In this document: positions 43,919 through 54,415 of the stretch, in pieces | How positions within the stretch are numbered: position 1 is the first letter of the stretch | How the letters are laid out: every line of letters begins with the position of its first letter | Assembly: GCA_951640165.1 (NCBI GenBank) | Contig: OX621247.1 | Span: 20,372,001 to 20,436,000 of the forward strand | From: Pseudoips prasinana | Lineage: Eukaryota > Arthropoda > Insecta > Lepidoptera > Nolidae | Length of the DNA stretch: 64,000 bases | Direction: 5' to 3' | Program-made: the position numbers and the translations under genes | The notes under the pieces: model-generated | Database searches by the model: none | Told to the model about the DNA's origin: nothing | What the model saw: the letters and a program-made list of their open reading frames with translations, nothing else

Positions 43919-44107
43919 AGACTGTACGTGTGGCGCAATGGTTAAGACAGTCGCCTCGAAACTTCGAATCCCGCGCTGGACACCTATTTTGGTGACACAT
44001 TAAATAGTTGTCCTGAGTTTTAATGTACTTTGTGTCCGTCAATTATTTGATTGTAAAGTACCCAGCGACACATGGATTAATTCCCCTAGTGCAGGCGTTG
44101 TCTTAAA
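43919..44107 (+). mobile_element. SINE family 1 copy
   Basis: GACTGTACGTGTGGCGCAAT, GGTTAAGACAGTCGCCTCG, then a short deletion before TTCGAATCCCGCGCTGGAC, the body, and GTGCAGGCGTTGTCTTAAAAA. Confidence 0.8.
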
Positions 44108-45687
44108 AATAATAATCCATTCGCCGACACAATTTTCTAAGTCCAAAAATACATTTATTGTCGCCAACCTAATATACAGCTACAGCTAATAGAGAGCACT
44201 TACCGTAGCCTATATCGCTAGCACAACACGTATAGAGTATACATAAAAAACTCCCTTTTCAAGTTTAGATGGCACTATAATTAGTTTTAATGCAATGCCT
44301 ATGGTAACATGCTAAATGTTACCCGACTTCACAAAAACGGAAGTTATCAATTCTAGTGTATGTGTGTTAATATTTTTTTTATATTTTACGCGATTTCTCC
44401 CGTGTTTGCGAACCGAATCCTTATTTACTTTTTATTTTTTGCATGTAAAATGTGACATACAAAACGAACCCACAATTGAATTTTTATATCCTTATTTTGA
44501 AGTCGCTTAAATAACGAAGTACATTTTCTCCGAATAGTTTTAATCCTCAGGAGTTGAATTTCCAAATTATTGCTTGCAAAATAATCTCAACCTTGTTTAA
44601 AGTACTTCGTTGAATGGGGTTTAAATATTTGTTATTCTATTAGGGAGCGGAAAATATTGTATAGTTGTAAATTAAATTTGTACTATAATATAAACACATA
44701 TAAACAAAAAAATCGTGGCTAATAAATGTCATAAATGTACCACCAGATTCCAATCGCCCCGAAAGGGTTATATTCGTAAAGCGCAGACGCCTAGCAACGC
44801 TGCGTGGGGCGTGTCGTCGCGATCATATCGCTTCCAGTAATTACCCGCTATACACTAAATTTTCACAAACGCCCTTTATCAGAATATCTTCGACGTCAGT
44901 ATGTTAATAGCACATATCCCGAATGCCGAGAGCTCGTAATCTTTTTTCAGCCTTTATACGCCTTGTAAGGTGAAATGATTTATTATCGGTAGTCCTGATT
45001 TTAATTTTAATTGGAACATTTGCGGGTATTGTTTTAAGTGGGTGGAAAAAACACTTAATTTAACAAGTGCTTATATGAAACATTCACAAAAATTTGGGTT
45101 TCAAAAATATTTTCTACTATCAATCGATTTCAAAAATATTAAAATTCTACCATCCAATCTAAGATTTTTGGAGGTATTTAAAATTTTATGTTTGCATTCT
45201 TTTAAAGTTACTACTTAGCTAAGGGTTTCCTTGGTTCACCGGATAATAGAGTCGAACAGGGGTTTTGCCGTCTAGCTGAATTACAAACTATGTAACCCAT
45301 GCCACAGTGCACCCACTTTGGGATTAGAAAAGTGCTGATTGATGTTCCATATTTTTAGAATATCTGCTGTATCGCCGTGGCTATCATATTTATTTGTCAA
45401 CTAATATGCTTGTATACAATTGCAGAGATGTCATTAAAAAAATAGTTCGACGGGTTCACAATATAGTTAACGCGATTACACACACCTTAACAAAAATATC
45501 AACCGAATTCTATCGTCTAACGTGCATATATATGGCAGTACAGAATTGTCATTGTCGTGCAGAAACTATTGTTCAGCATACGTATATAATAAAACTCGGT
45601 TATTAGTATCAAATCGTTACCTGAACACCATACGACTTATGTTTGACAGTTAGCTTTCAAAGTGATTGGATTAGTTTATAGTTTGTA
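44108..45687. other. no recognised feature
   Basis: Mostly AT-rich. A GC-richer patch at about 44750-44860 (CGCCTAGCAACGCTGCGTGG) could be a remnant exon or control region but has no coding motif I can name. Confidence 0.4.
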
Positions 45688-45822
45688 CACACGCCAGCAC
45701 ATCAAGCTACCCCAATCTATCAAATGTTCCCAATTGAAAGTGAACCTTATACTTAAGTAATAGAGTTGAAAGTCTATAAAAGAAATTTGACAGATTGGAG
45801 TAGCTGGACGTGTTGGCGTCTG
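45688..45822. mobile_element. TA-flanked MITE, copy 3 of 3
   Basis: Starts CACACGCCAGCACATCAAGC and ends ACGTGTTGGCGTCTG, TA outside both ends (45686-45687, 45823-45824). 135 bp. Same structure as copies 1 and 2. Confidence 0.8.
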
Positions 45823-45824
45823 TA

Positions 45825-47430
45825 CAATTGACATATAGCATAAAGTTTGAAAAATTACATGATGTTCACAAAACCAATGTCGTTGTCGACCAAGCCCTAG
45901 TTTACGAAAATCGTTTATTCAGAAACGAAAGGTAAAGAAACATATGGAAAAGTTTAAACATGCATGTGTTAAACTAATACCCACATTTATTTAACTTAAA
46001 TAAAATCAAAGTAATCAAAATATTGTTGGCGGTTGAAAAGGTGTTTTATATGACTACAGTAGGTTGCTATAATATTCTAACCCCATCTTAATTAGCCCCT
46101 ATACTAATTGTACTATAACTACCAGTAATTAACGTTGCTCTAGGCAGTTGAAATGAAAAAAATATGTATTAAACTGCGGCACTATCAATATTTTTTATAT
46201 ATTATACTGCTCGTAAATTACCCTTAATATCAGCTAAAATATCTGACTATACTGACTATTAAAAGTCACTTAACTTATATGAAGGTAGAAAATTGGGGAT
46301 TTCACCCTAACAGTTTCGCGTTTTAATTGCATTGCGTGTAATCGTATAGTGTGCTTACCTTATGCATTACTTTATATTATTAGTTTTATGGCAGTTGTAA
46401 AACAATTTGATGTATTTTTATTTAAAAAATATTTGAGTATAAAGTAGCGGCATTTTAATTTTTCATACATTGTGCACTATTTCCGTCTTCGTGTGGCATT
46501 CACATATTTTAAGCCGAATAAATTATTTTTGAAATTCCTGACTTAAACAAGCAAACTTACATATAAATAAGAATACCTACTTAAAATAAGCTTATCAAAT
46601 AAAAGTCCCACAAAAGTGGGAAGAAACCGGAAATACAAACCTTAATATCATTTTGAGAGACACTCGCATCAAGATACATGCTCCTTGGCTCCGCATCTAC
46701 TTTACTTTTAAACACGAAAAATGTCAACTCTTTCTTCCAAATGGAAGTAGTAGAAAAGTTGGCATTTCGTCGGGTGATTCATGAAGGGAACCGACTACTG
46801 GCTAGATTTATGGTGCAGCCACCTGACGTGTGACGTTTATTGCACAGAATAGCCCTCGATCCGCAAAGCAACAATTTTGCTTCGCTTATGTAGTGAGTGT
46901 GCTATTTGTCACCGTGTATGCACTTTTGGTGGCATATTTTAGGTATGCAGACTTTCGAGTTTATTTTATCGAATGCTGTATACCGTTTTATTTACAATGT
47001 TATTAACTCACACGCGCGTTTTCAGTATTAGGTATAAACCTTACATGATTTTGGATTACTTTCCCAGATGCTACAGTATTTGATTAATTTAAAACACGTC
47101 TCCGTATGATGCCGCGTGAACCACATACATTCGTGATAACTCTTTAACATGAGCATGAAATGATCAATTTTTTAAATAGAAAAATTATCGTATTTTCCAC
47201 CATAAATTGATGGTACAGCCAGGAGTGCCTTGTATACTAAGATCTTCAAACTATTATATACCTAAACGAAACATTGTACTAATAATTGAATGTAGAAAAG
47301 AAAGTAAAAAAAATGTGAGCCGTCACGGGACGCCTGGCAGATGTGAAACATCGACATTATTTTGTAAAAGTAATATGCAGAAAGAAGTAATAGATGTTTC
47401 ACATCAAAATATTATTAACTAATTTTAATA
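45825..47430. other. no recognised feature
   Basis: AT-rich; nothing supportable. A small stem CCCACAAAAGTGGG sits at 46607-46620. Confidence 0.4.
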
Positions 47431-47548
47431 CTATTTGTGTCATCCATAAGTAGTTGTTCTGAGACTGGGTGTATTTTGTTCCCGTTAAATATATTTTATG
47501 ACGTCTAGTATGACACGTATGACAGGGTTGCAATTTCCTAATACCTAC
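47431..47548 (+). mobile_element. SINE family 1, tail part
   Basis: TTTGTGTCATCCATAAGTAG, TTGTTCTGAGACTGGGTG, GACAGGGTTGCAATTTCC; head missing and strongly diverged. Confidence 0.6.
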
Positions 47549-47568
47549 GAACGTAGTTTGTAAAAAAT

Positions 47569-47610
47569 ACTAGTAGGTCATGAATGCATACGCATTCATG
47601 ACCTACTAGT
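47569..47610. repeat. palindrome, 19-base arms, 4-base spacer
   Basis: ACTAGTAGGTCATGAATGC and its exact complement, spacer ATAC. It ends exactly where the next palindrome begins. Confidence 0.88.
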
Positions 47611-47680
47611 CGAGTAACAAATATACATACCAAAAATATATACATACGTATGTATTTTTGGTATGTATATTTGTTACTCG
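47611..47680. repeat. palindrome adjoining the previous one
   Basis: CGAGTAACAAATATACATAC and on (28 bases) are complementary to the right end. The centre is the smaller palindrome TACATACGTATGTA, offset by an extra TA. Confidence 0.88.
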
Positions 47681-47934
47681 ATTTCTATGTTTATGAACAT
47701 TGATGACATTGATTTTGATAATTGTTTAATTCAATAGGATATGCTTTCACAGTGGTATAGCAAGTAAAATTAATGGTAGAAAAAAGCATATATGGGATAT
47801 TCTTTAAACGAATGCCATAATATAATATTGCAGTTACAAGTTCACAGTAGTCTTAATCTACACAGTATTTTATTTTATATTATTAATATATAAGGTGCTT
47901 ACAAAAATATTGGCTGCAGCTTAAAAATTTCATA

Positions 47935-48170
47935 ACGGGCTAGTTTGCGTAGTTGCTAAATACCTGCCTGCTGGGTCGTGGGTTTGATTTCCACCCAGGA
48001 CAGACATTGTGTGCATGAACATGCCTTATTATCCTGAGTATGGGTGTAATTATCTATGTAATTGTGTATTTACAAGAAAGAAGTAGTAGTAGGTATATGA
48101 AGTATATCAGTCATATGGTGTTGATAGTACAAGCTGTGCCTAATTTGGGATCAGATGGCCGTGTGAATAA
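47935..48170 (+). mobile_element. SINE family 2, full-length sense copy
   Basis: Head GGCTAGTTTGCGTAGTTGC (degenerate A box) and GTCGTGGGTTTGATTTCC (B box). Body CAGGACAGACATTGTGTG, CATGAACATGCCTTATTATC, GTATGGGTGTAATTATC. 3' end CTGTGCCTAATTTGGGATCA and GATGGCCGTGTG. Confidence 0.8.
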
Positions 48171-48198
48171 TATTCTATAAAACTGCACAACATGTAGC

Positions 48199-48262
48199 AT
48201 GCAAAATACACAAAAAAAATAACTCCCATACAAGAATAACGACCAGCTGATGTATTTTGCAT
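48199..48262. repeat. 64-bp fold-back, copy 2
   Basis: Arms ATGCAAAATACA and TGTATTTTGCAT; the core resembles 31936-32002. The arm sequence differs from copy 1 (GC against CC/GG) yet pairing is kept in both. Confidence 0.6.
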
Positions 48263-48950
48263 ATAGAAAGAGTCAAATTTTACAAGATTATATGCAATCT
48301 ATTAATTCTTGAAACGTTTACCACGGTTTCTTTGAAGCGCTGTAAAGCTCCTAAAGTAGCAGTAAAATTTATAGTCAGCGTATTTAATGTTTCGTTCCAA
48401 TTGAGGCATTTTTATGTAGTTTTTATTCTGTTCCATATTTTCCACTATTTCAGGTGCTGCTCAATATATCATTATAGTCCGGTCGTAAATATTCTGTATT
48501 GAATATGGGACGGCGCTACTGACCGCTTTACGATATTTACGATACCTACTTAAAATATATATAAATAGGTTATTGTGAAAAGTAAGTATACTCAACTGTA
48601 TTCGTCTCGTTAAAATTGTTTATTTTTAACATTGCTTAGAAAACGCAGGTGGTACGTATTCTTTTTTTAATAGAATTGCAAGGGCTTCAAATGGGCTGCC
48701 GGCCTTTAAGAACAGAATAGGCTCGCTTCTAGGAGGTTACGTACCTATGTCATGTCGAAACTCTTGGATTTGATTTCTGGGGTGATCTCAGAAATTATCT
48801 GGGAGTACTGCAGTGAATCTGCTCATATATGTGCCCGGTAAGTAAGTCCACGTTTATTCACAGTACGTTGTCCAAAAATATTCTTGTTCAAAAAATATTT
48901 TTTTTTGGCCAAGGGGAATTAGAGACTTATACTCGGGTTCATTGAGCGAG
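48263..48950. other. no recognised feature
   Basis: Nothing supportable. Confidence 0.35.
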
Positions 48951-49152
48951 ATTTTTTTTTTTTTTTTTTTTTTAAAGATTACGCCCGTTTTAGGAAATTT
49001 CATTCCTGTGTCGCGGGGTACTTTACAAACATATAATAGACAACAGAACAAGTATTTATGAGTCACACAAATAGTTGCCCAGCGCGGACTCGAATCCGCG
49101 ACACGACGCGGCGAGGCGACTGTCTTAGCCGCTGCGCCACCTGTGCAGTCAA
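48951..49152 (-). mobile_element. SINE family 1, antisense with poly(T)
   Basis: About 24 T (the A tail on the minus strand) followed by the inverted body and head. On the minus strand it has CTGCACAGGTGGCGCAGCGG (A box) and CGCGGATTCGAGTCCGCGC (B box). It is nearly full length. Confidence 0.85.
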
Positions 49153-49552
49153 AAACACGTGCAGATTGCTAAAGTAACATAGCATGTAATATTTTATCTG
49201 TACCCAATTGATCTATTAAATCGGGTTATTGAATAACAAGTAAGTAGGTAAATACGGAATAGTTTGTGATCCGTCTAGATACCTATAACTATTCGCCAAA
49301 CAGTTTTACTGCGTCGTTTTCAACGCAGGATTATGTTACATTTTAATCATGCTATCTTAATCTATATTTATTAACAAGCCTTACTAAGCTGAATCCTGAC
49401 AGATATAATAATGTTGCTTTACTTATTTTTATATTTTTAAAGAATCATTCACACGACTTTATTGCGCTGGGAAATGAGTATACGTATAATAATATAGTAT
49501 ACCTACCTACGTATAAAATGACGTATAAAACAAAAACTACTATGAAGTATCA
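49153..49552. other. no recognised feature
   Basis: AT-rich; nothing supportable. Confidence 0.35.
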
Positions 49553-49638
49553 TCATCATCATATCAGCTGAAAGATGTCCACTGCTGGGCAAAGGACTTC
49601 CTCAGGGATGTCCGTAACGGCCGGTCTTACGTTGCCCG
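49553..49638 (-). pseudogene. RTE-like LINE 3' end, left half
   Basis: CATCATCATCATATCAGCTG, AAGATGTCCACTGCTGGGC and GGTCTTACGTTGCCCG. It is cut by the LTR element at CCCG and resumes at 63887 (CCCGCATCAAGGTTCCCGCG), matching the order in other copies. Confidence 0.8.
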
Positions 49639-50055
49639 TGTTAGCTTGGAATCGATATAATAAGTATATAACTATATATATTACATGTTAGTAGATAAAA
49701 TAATAGTAGAATTATAATTAAATACGGTATTAATAAAACAGCGGTAGCCTAACATTTTTGTGGCGACGGGCGGATGTACGTCATACTTGTTTGTCGCATA
49801 AACACGTTTCAGTTGTTTGTCGTCTATTATAAAAGGTGTGTCCCGAGTAGGGCTTTCAAATACCGGATTTTTTCAATACCGGTATTAGTACCGGTATTAG
49901 AAATTTCAATACCGTGATTACGTGATCACGGTATTGCACTCAAGTTTTTCAAGCTTTTAAAAATTAATTAAACTAGCGCTTGACTGTCATCCCTTCTAAG
50001 GGATTCTTCTAAGGTTCATAAGAACTTTAATTAGGGCATTAATAAAACCATTTAA

Positions 50056-50877
50056 CACGTATAACGCCACGAAATAAAATGATAAATTCCATTCAGGCCA
50101 TGTCGGACAATGATGGGTGACACCGATATGTTCCGTTCGGGCCGTGTCAGACAATGTTGTCCGACAGTCAGAGCTATGTTTAAACGTCTCTACTAAACTG
50201 TCTGTCAACAATACAAGGCAATATTGTACGCAGCGTGACCCGCGCGGCCTCCTAGATTAGTGTAATCACATCAGCACTCTAAAAACGTATATAAAAAAAA
50301 AGTTACGTCAGTTTTTCTAAAAATATTATTTTACTAACATACATAAAAAATTGTGTAATGCAAGTTTGATTTGTTTTTTCGATTTTATGGAAAAATTTAG
50401 TGTTCGGTTTATAGATAAATAAAAAAATAAGGATAGTAAAAATCAAAATCAGTTTTATTGTTTTAAACTTAGAAAATTGGAATAATATTATCACATTTAA
50501 ACTTAAAATATTAGAGATCATGGGAAAACGTATATTTTCAATTATGTTTACTAGGTAAATTAACATAAACAGTTTTTTAGGTTTGACCCGCGAACCTAAA
50601 AATCTGTTTTTTAACTTTGACCCGCGCGGCTTCAACGGAAGAAAACTCAAATAAATATACGCAGCAAGCCATGTCGGACAATGTTGGGCGACATGAATTA
50701 TCTACACATTTATAAAGATTTCTGTAGGTATGTCAATGTTTTATAAGTTAGAAATTCATATTTAATAACACTAACAATAAAACAAAAATTTGAGATTTTG
50801 TTAATTTAAAATATTTTGTATGGCTTATATGGTAAGTTAAGTGTCGCCCAGCAATGTCCGACATGGCGTTGTACGTG
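50056..50877. mobile_element. piggyBac-like non-autonomous element
   Basis: 822 bp flanked by TTAA on both sides (50052-50055 and 50878-50881). Inverted ends CACGTATAACGCCA and TGGCGTTGTACGTG. Subterminal repeats of CCATGTCGGACAATG with GGGCGACA recur near both ends and internally. A second repeated block TTTGACCCGCG(CGGC) lies inside. No transposase frame. TTAA duplication is the hallmark of piggyBac. Confidence 0.82.
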
Positions 50878-51227
50878 TTAAATACGTATTTTTGTTTCCA
50901 AATCAGTCTTTATTCTCTTTTAATAGCATAACAATTTGGTATTGATTGATTATAGGACTAAGATTTATTAACGTAATCAAAACTTGAGCTAAATGTAATA
51001 TCGCACGTAGGCAATTAACTTAGAATATGCAAATTACAATGATAATGAGATCTATACTTATATTTATTATTACAGCAATCATTAGGTTTTCATTTTCAAT
51101 CATAAATTCCAAAATTAAACAAGTAACAAAATAAATCAAATAGTATTTTGCAAATTTGCTGGCAAGCAATAATAAAAATCTAAACTTAAATACATCATAT
51201 TGAAACATTTTGAATCAAAAGATATTT

Positions 51228-51413
51228 TCATTGATTTTTATTTTGAAAGTGTGATCGCAAAAAAGTAAGTGCATTTAAGGTCGAATTAGAAAGGGAACTT
51301 CTTAGCCTATTACATAAATAGCCTGCTGACGAAAAAGCACGCTCTGCTTCAACACTTGTCGGTACAACAGACAGTAAATAGGCTACGGTGACCGTCAAAT
51401 GTATGGTTGGCAA
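51228..51413 (-). pseudogene. hAT transposase C-terminal dimerisation scrap
   Basis: 61 codons containing VVPTSVEAERAFSSAGYLCN and RLRSSLSNSTLNALTFLRSH. The pattern (P)(T/A)S..(A/S)ER.FS.AG....R..L......L.FL is the conserved hAT C-terminal domain. The catalytic core that should precede it (higher coordinates) is absent. Confidence 0.9.
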
Positions 51414-51518
51414 GGTTGTCTGGAAGAAATCGCTTTATGCGATTAGACCGCCCATTGTACATTATAATTAATGTTTCATTGTTAAATGTTCTTTTATTTT
51501 TAGGGTACAATAAAGTGT

Positions 51519-52345
51519 ATTTTTTTTTTTTTTTTTTATAAAAATTAAAAACTACATTAAACCTACATAGATATAAAATTAACTAAATCTAAACAGCGTC
51601 ACTAAAATCCTCATCGTTGTCGGGGAACGTACCCAGAAGACTGGCAGCATTGCCACGTTGTATGGCAATACTGATTCTTTGACCAAAATAAAGGACAGCC
51701 TTCTGGTCACGTGAAGTGTCAATGATTAATTTTGCAATATCCCGAAATAGGGTGCGCGCGTTTGGACCCCATGGGCCAAGCGTTTCCACCCCAAACGGCT
51801 CAAATACATAACCTCCGACGAGGTTAGTGTATTTGCGCCGCTTGAGGGCCTCAGCCGATGCAGCAGCAGTACCTGCAGACTCCGACGTATAAGGAAGATG
51901 CGAAGGCGCAAGGGTGTCGACGCAGGTTGCATCCCACACCAGTGGCCTACCCATCTTCCAAGGCAACAAAGACATACCGTCCGGTCTCTTTCCATCGTCG
52001 CGCGCCAGACCGCTTGGTTCTAGCACAGCTGGGACGCCGGCGGTGGAGAGAGCCCTACGGATAATGTCATTAATGCTTATTTTATTTAAATATTTATATG
52101 CCGTCGATAGAAATATCTCACGTCCACCCCCAGCAGTTTCAAAGACACACATCTCTACTCTTATTATTGATCTAAAATCAGAGTTTGTGGTTACAGCCGA
52201 GGCAGCATCCTTACTTTTAGGCAATTTAGAAATCTCCCTTTCTAATTGCTTTTGTATGGACGTGTCTTCATTTTCACAACTTGAAGAAGAAGAAGAAGGT
52301 TCTTCTATCGTCATATCAGCCATATTCTCACTGTCTCTTGTGTGA
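51519..52345 (-). mobile_element. poly(A)-tailed retro-insert inside the hAT
   Basis: On the minus strand: a 244-codon frame, a short AT-rich 3' stretch, then about 18-20 A (poly(T) at 51520-51538 on the plus strand). A coding segment with a poly(A) tail inside a DNA transposon indicates retrotransposition, either of a 5'-truncated non-LTR element or of an mRNA. The upstream edge and a target duplication could not be located. Confidence 0.65.
51589..52323 (-). CDS. retroelement-associated protein of unknown function
   Basis: 244 codons, ATG at 52323, no internal stop. An N-terminal Ser-rich acidic region (EEPSSSSSSCENED) leads to a conserved-looking domain: GLARDDGKRPDGMSLLPWKM, GRPLVWDATCVDTLAPSHLP, RRKYTNLVGGYVFEPFGVET, LGPWGPNA and QRISIAIQRGNAASLLGTF. 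I recall this RPDG...WD.T..DT...ET.G....QR.S...QRGNA pattern from invertebrate retroelement-linked proteins. The RPDG plus WDxTCxDT arrangement could be a PD-(D/E)XK-type nuclease fold, but that is inference. The codons look well preserved for a piece of a dead element. Confidence 0.6.
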   Translation of the reverse strand: MADMTIEEPSSSSSSCENEDTSIQKQLEREISKLPKSKDAASAVTTNSDFRSIIRVEMCVFETAGGGREIFLSTAYKYLNKISINDIIRRALSTAGVPAVLEPSGLARDDGKRPDGMSLLPWKMGRPLVWDATCVDTLAPSHLPYTSESAGTAAASAEALKRRKYTNLVGGYVFEPFGVETLGPWGPNARTLFRDIAKLIIDTSRDQKAVLYFGQRISIAIQRGNAASLLGTFPDNDEDFSDAV

Positions 52346-53005
52346 GAATAATATTACATTGTTAATTATATTATTTAATACAACTTCCTGCTACTTATTA
52401 CTAAAAACCACAATAATTAAAATTATAAAAAGATTGTAATACCGTAATCACGGTATTGGCTCGTCAGTACAGGTATTGAAAAAAGACCAAAATATATCCG
52501 TGATTACGGTTTTACGGGATCCCGTAATACCGGTATTGAAAGCCCTAGTCCCGAGCGGTATGAGAATCATTATTGTTCGAGACGTAGACCGGAGCGGAGC
52601 TCTCGGTGGTTGGAGGGACGATTCAGTTTGAACAAATATAAATTAATAGTTATGCTATTTGTGTCGATTCTATTGGAACTGCCGTACTGAACAGACAGTG
52701 TGATTCAAAGCTAAGTAAACTTTGTATTATGTTTATGTCACAATGTGGTTTGTTTTATTAAATGATATGTTCACCTTGTATTTCTTGGGTTTAAATGATT
52801 ATTTCCCTATATGGTTAATAAATATACCTTATAATAGATTACCTGACTTTTCATTATATTTATACCTCCATAATACATAAAGTATGATGCTTTGTTGTTG
52901 GTTAACGATATAAAGTAATCTTATTTATAACAATTTATATTTTAGAGCTTGGCATATCTGACTATATCTATACTTATCTACACATCTATTTAGTATTACC
53001 TAACA

Positions 53006-53018
53006 TCAGAAGTGGGAT
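53006..53018 (+). promoter_or_regulatory. primer-binding-site-like sequence after the left LTR
   Basis: TCAGAAGTGGGAT directly follows the LTR. It resembles the part of a leucine-type tRNA complement (TCAGxAGTGGGATTCG) but lacks the initial TGG, so priming may be from an internal or shortened match. Tentative. Confidence 0.35.
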
Positions 53019-53856
53019 AGAATTCGCCCCATAATTTAATCATATGTGTTTTTGCAGTAGTACCTGTGTATTTCTGACATTTCCTGTGTTCCTGATTGGC
53101 CTGATTCGATCCTGATCAGAGATTGCAGTAAGCCGAGGCAGCATCGCCAAATAGCTTTAAGGCAAGCTATTCTTTGTTCAGTGAAGCTCGTCCATTAATC
53201 CATCAAGCAAGATAAATAAAAAGGTTAGTGGAGTGTTTGTGACCAAAGTGTTGTGTGGTGAAAAAAAAAAGATGAAGTGCAGTGTTAAAAAGTGTTACAA
53301 GTGTATCAAATGGTGTATGTTTAGTGAAGTCAATGAACTGTTTCCAGTTGTAAATCTGTTGTGGTGATTCTTTATGTTTTACAAAAAGCATAAAGAGGAG
53401 TCATGTTATGTGAACAGTGCCACATTAATATAATGGTGATATATTGCCCGGTGCAGTAGTGAAAGAAAGCCTCTTAAAGAATAACAGCTGTAGATTTTTT
53501 ATTTGAAAATTGTTAAGAATAACAGCTGTGGATTTTTATTTGAATTATTAATTACCTTTTATTTGATTTTTTAATGAAAGCTGTTCTATACTACTGCATG
53601 ATTTGCTTCTGATATGATATGATTTGACAGTGAAAAGCATTATTAGAAATATCTAATAATAATAATTACTGTATGCTTTATTATATGCTACACTACTATG
53701 TGAGAATTTGGCATTTGTGGGTCTGATTATTTTTAATAAATGGTGGTCAGATGTGCAAATGTTGAATAAGGTATAGAAGAAAGTTGCAATAGTGCCATTG
53801 CTAACTTATGGATAGTAATTGTCAGTATGACCGAGCGAAAGATCTGAAGTATAATA
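53019..53856 (+). other. LTR element leader, non-coding
   Basis: Interior of the large LTR element before the nested LINE. It contains a short tandem repeat with AAGAATAACAGCTGT at about 53478 and 53515. TTGTCAGTATGACCGAG at about 53819 resembles the sequence preceding the right LTR (TTGTCAGTATGGCCG). No gag-like frame. Confidence 0.45.
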
Positions 53857-54002
53857 ATAATAATCATTTATTTCAGATTTATCCATCCATATTTGTTAGT
53901 ATATAATTGCGAGCTTACAAACTAGTGTTAGTAATAAACAACAACAAAATTATATACTAAGTGGACGGTCCAGGTGGACTGCCCGATGCTGGTGGAAAAT
54001 CA

Positions 54003-54415
54003 CTATACCACTGCGTGCAGCCGTATCCAGCGAGCCAGCATCGGAGAGTCCCACCGGTCCGCCAGCGCGCGCAGGATGCTGTTGGGACTGTCGCGCGTGC
54101 GGCGCATGATAGATGCGCACCGCTTGCGCATGATGGCCGCAAAGCCGTCTGTGTCAGCCGCCGCGAACATCGCGGAGGCGCTGCAGTAGCGCGGCAGCCC
54201 CATCAACACCCGGAACGCGTTATTGAATTGAACGCGCAGGTCGCTGTATGTCCGCTGTGTATAGTTAACCCACAGGCTGCAGGTGTAAAAGGACTGACAG
54301 TACGCTTTAAAAAGCGCAACTTTGACAGTCCCTGAGCACCGTGAAAACCTGCGGGCCAACATGTTGCATCGGACAGACAGCGCTCTGCGCTCCCTTTCTA
54401 TGTCTACACTGTCTA
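54003..54415 (-). pseudogene. LINE copy 2: ORF2 C-terminal region
   Basis: Contains ARRFSRCSGTVKVALFKAYC, SFYTCSLWVNYTQRTYSDL, VQFNNAFRVLMGLPRYCS and ends RLHAVV before a stop at 54003-54005. It follows the RT after an out-of-frame filler GTAGTGTAGTA placed between DLK and the DSVDIERERR segment. Same region as 10443-10892. Confidence 0.8.

Larger units (their letters stand above)
49848..52547 (-). mobile_element. hAT transposon, internally rearranged
   Basis: Exactly 2,700 bp, flanked by the 8-bp duplication GTCCCGAG (49840-49847 and 52548-52555). Inverted ends are TAGGGCTTTCAAATACCGG and CCGGTATTGAAAGCCCTA. Subterminal repeats of ACCGGTATT and ACCGTGATTACG lie inside both ends and are probable transposase-binding sites. 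Only a C-terminal scrap of transposase is left (51228-51413), so it is not autonomous. It carries two nested elements. Confidence 0.92.
49639..53005 (+). repeat. left (5') LTR, interrupted by a hAT element
   Basis: LTR sequence at 49639-49847 and 52556-53005 (joined through GTCCCGAG). It has a TATA box TATAAAA at 49828-49834. AATAAA occurs in GGTTAATAAATATA near 52813. The hAT element starts 13 bases after the TATA box, so this promoter is broken. Confidence 0.85.

Noticed and set aside
51020..51208. Part of the hAT transposase downstream of the dimerisation domain
   Set aside because: It is a hydrophobic AT-rich frame with no transposase motif, and the domain already ends at 51228.
53006..53018. 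Firm tRNA assignment for the primer site
   Set aside because: TCAGAAGTGGGAT lacks the leading TGG, so naming the tRNA or the LTR superfamily would be guesswork.
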